Shown here: positions 57,101-64,000 of the stretch, piece after piece
How the letters are laid out: each line of letters begins with the position of its first letter
How positions within the stretch are numbered: position 1 is the first letter of the stretch
NCBI GenBank assembly: GCA_907165135.1
Contig: OU015567.1
Span: forward strand, 2,175,001-2,239,000
DNA from: Oikopleura dioica
Taxonomy: Eukaryota > Chordata > Appendicularia > Copelata > Oikopleuridae
DNA: 64,000 bases
Reading direction: 5' to 3'
The notes under the pieces: generated by a model
Database searches by the model: none
What the model was told of the DNA's origin: nothing
What the model saw: only the letters and a program-made list of their open reading frames with translations
Position numbers and translations under genes: made by a program

Positions 57101-59257
57101 CGTGTTTACGACGCGCGAGAATATATTCCCCGAGCATCGATAACCGAAAGGTAATCTGCAGAAGGCGTAAGATTTCCCACCCCACTGGAAGGAAGTCTTA
57201 TACCTATCGCTTTTCTTAATAGGGCACTGCCAATATCCGCTCCGCAAATCAACTGTGGCGAAATACTTGTTGCCCGGTCCAATGTTCGCGATCGTATCCT
57301 CCATGCTCGGAAGATGATATGGGTCGGATTTGTCGGAGAGGCATTTGTTCAAGCTGTTCTTGTAGTTGATGCAGAAGCGCATTTCCCCAGATTTCTTAGG
57401 GATTGGCAGAACGGGGCTATTAAACCCTTTCTGGTCCTTGATCTCTTCTATTATTTTCGTATCGAGCAGTTCGGAGATGTGATCAGTGACCTGGCCATGA
57501 AAAGCTTGCGGAATAGGGTGTTGACTGATGTTTCGACTCGTACCATCAGTCGGGATTTCGATCTCGAATGGGAATTCACCCATTTTTTGACCGTCGCAGC
57601 CGAATCTGTCGTCGAAATCCAAACACAGCTCGGCGACCACCTTCTTTTGCCCCGGGTCGGCGTTTGCTGGTAGGGTAATTCCGAGTTTTTGCTTCGCTAG
57701 CTGAATGGGGCACCTGGCTGCGTTCTTGTTAGGTGCGTCCAGCTTTGGGACTTTTGGTGGCGGTTGAGTGCGGGATCGATCGCTATCCTTGACCGCTGAT
57801 CTAGTAGTCAAGTATTTCTTGATTTTGGTCCGCTTCACTCCGTCCAGCTTCACCACTTGAGTCTCAGTTTGTGTGAAGGCTTCGTTGTAGCAAAATGAGA
57901 GAGTACGATTCTTATTGTCGACTGTGAAGCTGTCCGTCATCGCATTCTCTAGTATATCGCGGCCCAGTAGACTTGGGTATTTACTGCCTGGCATAATGGT
58001 GAGATTCAGGGAGAATGCAGGGCCACCATTGAATGATAAGCGGCAGGGAAGGATACCCATCGGCTGCTCGGCGGGAATATTTGGGCTGAAACCGGTGACC
58101 TTGAAGGGACAGGGCTTCAGCATCTGGAGAAATTCGTCGGGAACGTAAGCAGCGGACAGACAGGAGGACTCGGCTCCGCTGTCGACTTCCATCGATACGT
58201 CAAAACTTTTAGAGCCCGTAATGATGGTAGCCGAAGCGAAATAAGCCTTTCCTGGTCGCTTCTTCTTCACTGTGTAAAAGTGAACGTCGAATGGTTGGAA
58301 ATCTTCAACGTTCTTAGTCGTATTTATCTTCTTGGATTCTGGTTGTTTATCGTCTTTCCCATCCTTAGAATCGTTGCTGGCGCGCTTAGCATTCTTCTTC
58401 TTTTTGTTCTTATTTCTGTTGAAGTGCTGGGAGACGGTCGCGCTGTCAACTCGATTCTGTCTTGTGGATTGGGCGAGACGGCAGAGTTCGTTGATATCGT
58501 AAACTTTTGATAGGCTTGGAAGGATTGCGTTGAAAACGTCTGGTTCTTCTTTCCTAAGATTCAAGTACAGCATCATCGTCGAGAATATGTCAAATATTTC
58601 ATCGACCCCGGCGTCGGCTGACTTCTCTTGTCGGTAAGAGTTCAAAGTCGCTTGCTTCGCCTCGTTCATCTTTTGCAAGACGTTGGCGGTGTAGTGTGCA
58701 AACGGCTTCGAATGGTCGTATTCGACGTCGAAAACTTCGCTTAGCTTCAGTAAGTAGTGACTCTTCGCGGCGAATGATTTCTCTAGCAGCGCCTTGGCCG
58801 ATTTCCAGTCTTGACAATTCAGAAATTCGGTTCCAAGTGAGCGTTCGATGTTCAAGTCGAAGTGGCTGTACACTGCTGCGATGAAAGGCTGTTCACGTGA
58901 AGGTCTGTCGCGGACGTAGGCGCGGTGATAAATGTCGGCTCTGCCCAAGAAGGTGTTGAAAGATGTGTTGCATGCGGCGTCCAGCTTCGGCAAGTCTTGG
59001 ACGTGACGAGACCAGGTAGTGGCCACCCATGCTTCTTCTCTCATTGTCGCATTCGTAGAGTCTTTTCCTTGATCGAGCTCGCAGGTAAGAAGCGTTGTAC
59101 TGAGCTGTTCTAATTTTACTCTGCTTTCTGTGATCAAGGGCTCTAGGCTTGGCTTTAGTGATTCGTCATTTCGCACTTGTTCTTCGAGGTAGTTTACTCG
59201 ATCGTTTATGCTTCTTATTTCGGTGACGGTTTCTAGCAGTGATTTGTTCGCCGCCAT
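54104..59257 (-). CDS. Ty3/gypsy Gag-Pol polyprotein, single frame
   Basis: 1717 residues. Residues 1-270 are a helical Gag-like part. Instead of a CCHC zinc knuckle there is a Lys/Asn-rich run (about 280-310). The aspartic protease has DSGAES at about 359. RT has TVDLRSGYW (about 668) and catalytic YIDD (about 733). RNase H has YTDAS (about 893) and HTDH (about 959). The integrase zinc domain (HDLSGH ... CVPC, about 1165-1202) precedes a DD35E core at D1233, D1292 and E1328. A WVGPLKAV-type C-terminal module and a long basic/Ser-rich tail follow. Gag and Pol are fused without the usual frameshift or stop, so Gag excess must be made some other way or not at all. The strand is free of internal stops. 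Confidence 0.95.
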   Translation of the reverse strand: MAANKSLLETVTEIRSINDRVNYLEEQVRNDESLKPSLEPLITESRVKLEQLSTTLLTCELDQGKDSTNATMREEAWVATTWSRHVQDLPKLDAACNTSFNTFLGRADIYHRAYVRDRPSREQPFIAAVYSHFDLNIERSLGTEFLNCQDWKSAKALLEKSFAAKSHYLLKLSEVFDVEYDHSKPFAHYTANVLQKMNEAKQATLNSYRQEKSADAGVDEIFDIFSTMMLYLNLRKEEPDVFNAILPSLSKVYDINELCRLAQSTRQNRVDSATVSQHFNRNKNKKKKNAKRASNDSKDGKDDKQPESKKINTTKNVEDFQPFDVHFYTVKKKRPGKAYFASATIITGSKSFDVSMEVDSGAESSCLSAAYVPDEFLQMLKPCPFKVTGFSPNIPAEQPMGILPCRLSFNGGPAFSLNLTIMPGSKYPSLLGRDILENAMTDSFTVDNKNRTLSFCYNEAFTQTETQVVKLDGVKRTKIKKYLTTRSAVKDSDRSRTQPPPKVPKLDAPNKNAARCPIQLAKQKLGITLPANADPGQKKVVAELCLDFDDRFGCDGQKMGEFPFEIEIPTDGTSRNISQHPIPQAFHGQVTDHISELLDTKIIEEIKDQKGFNSPVLPIPKKSGEMRFCINYKNSLNKCLSDKSDPYHLPSMEDTIANIGPGNKYFATVDLRSGYWQCPIKKSDRYKTSFQWGGKSYAFCRLPFGYRCSGNIFSRVVNTILDSSPTRKKMLSYIDDIVCFGKSFSCYYNTLRNLFIALRKFNAKLKGEKCSFLQSEAHFLGRIINEEGIKPDPAQVSALRQMKPPRSQKELASLIGSLNWIRGFLETKMGEAISSGCFSSRMKPINDVRNSANETNCFKWTKEADLALKEIQRRLSETPVISFPNFDESFHLYTDASLYAAGGVLLQEYGGRVHLVSAISHTFNKAERKWNTSEKEMFSIVWCCERLEKLLKGRFFQIHTDHRSLIFLHKKKFKNSKISRWQSRLEEFDFHIVYIKGSENQFADFMSRRPGEDDKSLGYDSEFPVGREYEIDKNSPVRVFVPFWNENQFPEKITLSEVKIHKVNVKAIAAPMEIPLVSANYNNILDYQREDSALSAIITFLESGKEPLDIKSLVKDSDHRQSSLLKMEKALFLDNTTGCLMCQFKSGARAVVPEAVKSHFLFLAHDLSGHLGEPRTLERLEDVWWPSFQDDVSNYVHSCVPCLRRKGSAGTRTKPPLGTLRRGKTAGESIQIDFACMPPAGGFKYYLVVADTFSRYTWCIPTRSDTAICAAKALIYKVFLPMDFLPKHLHSDRGTHFCASVIDEMCKLNQIKHTISTAFHPQSNAFAERANRTIKNSLFCMVNSSSGRKTWADCVPHVMRALNSVKNKSTKISPREVWFGRKSTFTHSTGAEMTAETPQVFGLNVGALAKSAEAIVKTAMEAADRAMEHRLKNEPKPRPIPAGAVVYIKRENLTDAKSKKERWVGPLKAVSSNDWVVMVEDKKGQRDFIHREHVVHAAERNHDLRWIDYYEAEYVFPHLTEIVKSKVPQKSPVPTSKPMEKSGSKSHGGRKSSQVASTPMVAMEKPPRSSLSPILESRRRLDMENLGDTTATSILDSSVAPAEPSDRWYSGGTLYETAEDMSADATVISEVAAPDNSHMSVDKQNSTVVEGSATENSKKRTRPKSSPDRQYSAGADPNATLTEVGAAHLPKHTKRAHRETRPVEPLNIGTNSGQSYD

Positions 59258-59757
59258 AGCTCGAAATATATCGGCAGTAAGGGTTTATGGGCCTTGGATT
59301 ACCTTTCAGGCCCTCAGAAAATACTGCGACTAAAAGTCGCAATATGATGAGCTGAGGTGCCTTTTTGCGCAAACGCCCGACGATTTCTCTGTCCAGCGAT
59401 TGTCGAAATTTCAAGGTCTGGTCCAAGGGTCGATTCTTCGTAAACTTCTCTCGATTTTTGGTGAAAAGTGGCGAAAGAATTATGTTTTTCTCAGTATTTT
59501 AGGTTTTCCCCGGCGTGCGTGCGTGGTTGCGTGGGCGCGACTTTCGGCGCGTGGGTCGTGGTGGCGCTCGTGCGGTGGCGCTCGCTCGGGGTGGTGTTGG
59601 TGTGGTGCGGAAAATTCTCTGAGTGGAGTTTCTCCGGCGGCGCGGTGGCGGTTGGTGATTCGGTTCCCCTCGACTCCGCTGACGGCCAATCAGCGTCCAA
59701 GTTGCGAAACTTCGGTTGTCGATGGCGGAAAAATTTATCTTTTCTCCAACGGGACTA

Positions 59758-59768
59758 CTCTGATACCA
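59758..59768 (-). other. Primer-binding site
   Basis: TGGTATCAGAG on the element strand begins one base inside the 5' LTR. It matches the 3' end expected of an initiator-Met-type tRNA (ending TACCA), though the exact host tRNA is unchecked. Confidence 0.6.
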
Positions 59769-59769
59769 C

Positions 59770-60022
59770 TGAAGGGATCCTAGCTTCTGCTGAATCTCCC
59801 ACTTCTAGCGTAGTTTGCCTGCTCTCTATATCTGGACGAGTGAAGAAAACGAGTAAAGTATCTTTGACGTCTGTATTTCGAGCTGGAGTAAAATAGAGGT
59901 TAATTCACGAACTGCGTGAATTACCGAATGGAGAGAAATACACGGCGGCGACCGAGCAAAGCTCGATCTAGATAAGCAAGTGACCTTAGGGGACGAGGGA
60001 GTCTAACGAATCTAAGATCCCA
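59770..60022 (-). repeat. 5' LTR
   Basis: Same sequence as the 3' LTR as far as I can read; carries the element promoter by analogy with the family. Confidence 0.93.
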
Positions 60023-60029
60023 ATAGTAT

Positions 60030-60372
60030 CAAGCTCTTATAAAGAAAGAAAATACAACAAGATAGAAAATCATCCTCTAGAAACCACAAACCTTCTGAAA
60101 CAAATTTCATACATAGAATTTACTGAAATATGAAACACGAGGTACCGCAGTAAGTCGTGATTGTGTATTTAAGTCTACAAATAGGTATGTGAAACAATTT
60201 CAATACGGAATGATCGGTTACTTTATTCATAGTATTGTAGTGATCTCTTAGAGGATGATTTTCAGTCAGAGCGTTTTTGAACGGTCTTGAACAGGGTTAA
60301 TTTTATTAGACAGATAGATTTAGTTTTGTTGTTTTCGTAATAAATAAAAAGAACAGCTGGCAATGTCGGTAA
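60030..60372. other. Spacer between retrotransposon and NDUFS2
   Basis: AT-rich 3' flank of NDUFS2; no ORF. Confidence 0.6.
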
Positions 60373-62949
60373 TTAACGATCAATTTCTCCAAACACCAAG
60401 TCCATAGTTCCGACAATGCCGCAAATATCGGGTAAGTTGTTTCCAGTGGCCACGTGATCGATAGCACCCAAGTGAGCGAAGCCGGGAGCCTTGATTTTGC
60501 ATCTGTAAGGTCGAGAAGTTCCGTCAGAGACAAGGTACACGCCAAATTCACCCTAAAATCGCATTTGCCAACTTTCAAGCGCTAGAAAAATGTACCTTGG
60601 GCGCTTCAACAGCAGTGTAAGTAGCTCCGGGAGGCACTTGGTAACCTTCAGTCCAGAATTTGAAGTGATGAATGACTGCTTCCATATCGTTCTTCATCGA
60701 GAGTCGGTTTGGTGGAGTGAACTTTCTGTCGTCAGCTTTGATGTCGCCTTCTGGCATTTGATTCAAGCACTTTAAAAGAAGATAAGGAGGAGTCCAATCG
60801 GTATTCCCGAAAGTCGAGGACATAGGCGGAGTAGGGGGCGAAGCTCCTTTCAAAAGCAATCATCTGCTAGCTTCTCAGGGGGCCCCATTCTTCTCAGAGG
60901 AGGTTCGCCTTTCTACTCGGCCTTTGGGATCGGGTAGATGGCTATGCCAAATATTTTACCTGGTGAATGATTCGGATAGACTCTCTCATCTCTTCCATTC
61001 GGCAAAGATATCTGTCAAAGCAATCGCCTCTAGTTCCAATTGGCACGTCAAACTCCACCAAATCGTAAGCATCATAAGGAGCGACCTTTCGGATATCCCA
61101 CTACAACACTTCGTTATCCCCCAATTTTGCTTCCCGGACTTACCTTGATTCCAGATCCACGAAGCATGCAGCCAGAGAAGCCCCACTCCTGGGCAGAATC
61201 GTAGGATACAATGCCGACGTCGACGTTTCGCGCTCTCCAGACTCGGTTTTCTGTCAGCATTTCTTCGACTTCATCGAGTCGAGAAGAGTACTAGAAAGGG
61301 AATTAAAGAAGGGAGAAGTTAAGAGTTGGTCTTACTCGTTTGGCCCAGTCGTAGATATCGTCGCAAAGACCGATTGGCAGATCCAAGTTGACACCACCTA
61401 AGAACGTAAGTATTCATCGAATCGTATGTGAACGTCAATAACTCTGACCGAGGCCGGAAGGCTGACGATGGGGGCGAACCCAAGGGTGTAAAACTCGTTG
61501 ATTTTTGGTATTTTTTCTCTGATAAAATGCAATCGAGGATTACGGGTTTTAGAGGGGGATTCAGACCTACTTTCAGCCACACCGGCATGTGAAGAGAAAT
61601 GGACTTGTTTTATGGAAAATTTACATCTTTATCGTTGATTTTACCTGGTCGGACATAAGCAGCGTGCATTCGAGCTCCACAGACTCGCTCATAGAATTCG
61701 TAAAGCTTCTCTCTTTCTTCGAAGAGCCAGAAGAAAGGAGTCATGGCGCCGAGATCGAGAGCACCACAGCCGACGAAAACGGTGTGGTTCAAGATTCGAG
61801 TGATTTCGGCGAACATCGTTCGGATGTATTTGGCTCGGAGGGGAACCTAAAGATTGAAGGATTGGATCAGAGTTAACTTCTCATTACACGGGCGCGCGAC
61901 TAAGCGCTCAAAACACGGGGTCGGGAAAACCGACCACCAAGCATTATTCAGCCCGCGCGGGGCGCCGAATCCGGGTGTGAAAAACCGCGCCGACTATTTT
62001 GACCTCTTATTCATATTTCCGTTTCGGTATTGAGTTCAAAATTATACTGTTAGAAAGCTTGAACACTGAGCTATTTACTCATCTTATTATCAAGGAAGAA
62101 AAACCTTCAGATTTTTCGATAATGAGCGCGAGAGAAATCTGGTGCAAAGCGCCATTCCTCTTGAGAAATTTCACGAAACTTCGCAGAGTGGTTCGATTTG
62201 TTCATATAAGTGCACATTCCAAAAATTAGGCCAAACAGATTACCAACTTCGAAGTTATTGAGGGCCAAAGTCGCCGTGGTCGGTTTTACCGACCCCGTGT
62301 ATTGAGAAGTTAAGGATGTGTACCTCGATATTGCACAATTTCTCGACAGCGAGGGAGAAGCACTGTTCGTTGACCATCATCGAGCAGTAGTCAAGTCGGT
62401 CGAAGTAGGGAAGCGCCTGGTTGTAGGTTTTGTATTCGATGAGCTTCTCAGTTCCTCGGTGGAGGAGGCCGATATGAGGGTCGCATCGCATGACGTTTTC
62501 GCCGTGGAGCTCGAGGATCAATCGCAACACTCCGTGAGCAGCTGGATGCTGAGGGCTAGAGAACAGAATATAAGATATTTAGAGTTTAAAGGGATCAGTG
62601 ATCCCAGATCACTCGAGGCCTCGGGTTAAAAACCATTGTCTGCTCGATTATCTTACCCGAAGTTAAGCTGCATAGTTTCGAGTTTCTTGTATCCGACTGG
62701 ATCGTGCGTCTTTCGCTCCGACTGGGCATTTCTCAGTTTGAAAGTGTTGGGTGTGTCGAAGAGATTCATGTTGTTCTTCTTCGACTGAGGATTGTAGACG
62801 GCGTCGAAGGTGGGGTCGATTCGCTCGAAGGAGTTGACCTTGAATTTGTCCATTTGGTACTTGCCGGTCAAGCCGCTGGCGCGGTACTCTTGGTTGATCA
62901 TGTACCGGAAGGTACGAGACGACCGACCGGGAGCCAATCGACTGAACAT
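60373..62949 (-). CDS. ndufs2: NADH:ubiquinone oxidoreductase 49-kDa subunit
   Basis: Exons 62949-62657, 62555-62324, 61846-61645, 61397-61336, 61290-61144, 61100-60960, 60769-60596, 60552-60373; all phases agree, 476 residues (human 463). Core subunit of mitochondrial complex I, forming part of the quinone site. Signature stretches are [78 protein letters not shown] and [11 protein letters not shown]. The basic N terminus ([17 protein letters not shown]) fits a mitochondrial presequence. All introns are GT-AG. Introns 2 and 6 are enlarged by foldback repeats, the others being mostly 43-101 nt. Divergent from PPIL1. Confidence 0.95.
61913..62300. mobile_element. MITE-like foldback in NDUFS2 intron 2
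   Basis: Ends are ACACGGGGTCGGGAAAACCG and the inverse CGGTTTTACCGACCCCGTGT. Each arm is itself a small hairpin (GGTCGG ... CCGACC). No clear target duplication. It accounts for most of this 477-nt intron. Confidence 0.6.
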
Positions 62950-63499
62950 TTTCTAAATAAATAAAAAATGAGGATAATTCTCATTATTAATTCTCAATGA
63001 GCACGACATAATCAGACGTTAACCATCTATTTTAAATCCAACAGCACTGTGAATCATTTGTAATTATATTATCATTTTTTAGTATCCAAGATATTCCTTT
63101 GACGAAGACCGAGACAAAGGGCTAAATAGTTGGGATTCTCATTTGATATTTTCTCGAAGGACGAATTCTAGCGCAGTTTTCTTTTCTCTTCCATTTTTTT
63201 CCTCAGAATGACTCATCTTTGGTGCGCTCGGCCAATCGGCGCCGCGAAAAAAATTACCAAAGGGAAGCGCAAGTTCGAGAGAAATCCATTTTTGGCGAAG
63301 AAGGGAAAAAGGAAATTTTCAAAATAATATGAAGTGTTCAATCTTCATGGATTGATATATTTATCACAAAAATAATTAGGGCCAGAAAATTGGTCTAACC
63401 TCTAGAAATACCCGTTTCTCTTGGCGAAAACTTTCATAAGAGAAGATTTCCGAATGAATTTAGTTTATGAAAATTGTTAAAGAACGATAGGCAGTCAAA
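62950..63499. other. Divergent promoter region of NDUFS2 and PPIL1
   Basis: 550 nt between two starts on opposite strands. Contains a CCAATC-type motif near 63230. No ORF. Confidence 0.5.
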
Positions 63500-64000
63500 A
63501 TGAGCGGAATTCCTGGAAAAAGCTGGCAGCCACCGTTCGTCCATTTAGAAACATCCATGGGTCCCGTAAGAACCCCAATTTTCCACCCAAACTAGCTCTC
63601 ATTTCAGGTGGTACTGGAGCTGTACTGGAACCACGCGCCAGACACATGTCGTAACTTTGCGGAACTGGCAAGAAGAGGCTACTACAACAACTTGATCTTC
63701 CACAGAATCATCGCCGACTTCATGATTCAAGGAGGCGATCCAACTGGAACTGGCCGCGGCGGAGCCTCTATTTATGGGTAAAAAAAAGTGTTGTGGCAAA
63801 GTGTAAAAAAATTGTTCAGAAAAACATTTGCAGATGAAATTTCAAAGGAGCTGAAACACACTGGCGCTGGAATTTTATCGATGGCGAATTCGGGAAAGAA
63901 TACTAATGGCTCGCAGGTTTGAAATTTCGAGCTTCGTTGTCGTCAAATGGATTTATTTAGTTTTTTTATAACTTTGGCTCCGACTCAGTGGCTCGACGGA
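63500..64000 (+). CDS. ppil1: Peptidyl-prolyl cis-trans isomerase-like 1 (cyclophilin), partial
   Basis: Exons 63500-63565, 63608-63777, 63820-63916 and 63961 to the window edge. Cyclophilin core: [42 protein letters not shown] (catalytic Arg, Phe, Gln), [14 protein letters not shown], and [13 protein letters not shown] in the last exon. The short N terminus ([21 protein letters not shown]) is typical of PPIL1, a spliceosome-associated isomerase. Exon 4 starts with seven Ts, but the family frame needs six, so one T looks extra. The 3' end lies outside the window. Confidence 0.9.

Larger units (their letters stand above)
53539..60022 (-). mobile_element. Complete Ty3/gypsy LTR retrotransposon, 6.48 kb
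   Basis: Two 253-bp LTRs with no difference that I can see, TG...CA ends, and the flanking repeat ATAGTAT (53532-53538, 60023-60029; 4-7 bp depending on where the LTR is cut). One 1717-codon gag-pol frame, a primer-binding site and a polypurine tract are all on the minus strand. No envelope-like ORF lies between the pol stop and the 3' LTR. Order protease-RT-RNase H-integrase defines Ty3/gypsy. It appears intact and young. Confidence 0.95.

Noticed and set aside
54112-58817. Numerous long ORFs on both strands within the retrotransposon
   Set aside because: All overlap the 1717-codon gag-pol frame in other frames and lack any domain logic.

Overview
This is animal nuclear DNA from a very compact genome. 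Almost every gene is split by introns of about 31-190 nt, mostly near 40-75 nt. Protein similarity is metazoan: GnRH-receptor-type GPCR, Dbl-family RhoGEF, TECR, NDUFS2, glycyl-tRNA synthetase, PPIL1, EGF/C-type lectin and trypsin-like secreted proteins. Many introns can only be removed in frame with a GA, GC or GG donor after CAG. That permissive splicing, the tiny introns and the Ty3/gypsy element best fit an appendicularian tunicate such as Oikopleura dioica. The organism call is inference, not a database match.

Layout. 0-4.4 kb: secreted EGF + C-type-lectin gene (+) with an antisense coiled-coil ORF in its first intron. 5.6-11.3 kb: two small secreted Cys-rich genes interleaved with three paralogous GNAT-type acetyltransferase genes (two +, one -). 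11.9-16.3 kb: a type II membrane GT31-like glycosyltransferase and TECR (both -). 19.4-28.2 kb: a 13-exon GnRH-receptor-like GPCR, a GST-C-like fragment and GlyRS (all +). GlyRS carries a 1.76-kb DNA transposon exactly at an exon/intron junction. 28.5-30.1 kb: two unrecognised minus-strand genes. 30.5-33.2 kb: trypsin-like mosaic protease (+). 33.5-40.9 kb: MCF2/DBS-like RhoGEF with CRAL-TRIO, spectrin-like, DH and PH parts (-). 40.9-48.5 kb: gene-poor AT-rich stretch with telomere-like repeats and a MITE. 48.5-53 kb: small acidic/Cys-rich protein (+), a piggyBac-like MITE, a coiled-coil gene (-) and a NERD-domain gene (-). 53.5-60.0 kb: complete Ty3/gypsy retrotransposon with apparently identical LTRs (-). 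60.4-62.9 kb: NDUFS2 (-). 63.5 kb to end: PPIL1 cyclophilin, cut by the window edge (+).

The genes are mostly unrelated housekeeping and signalling genes packed closely, so no pathway cluster is evident. The most notable theme links splicing and transposons. G*-AG introns occur in at least eight genes, and the same tolerance appears to rescue GlyRS from its transposon: the insertion itself creates a CAG|GC donor that can splice the whole element out. Three genes contain small apparent indels (two GA dinucleotides, one T), which look like assembly or polymorphism problems rather than dead genes.
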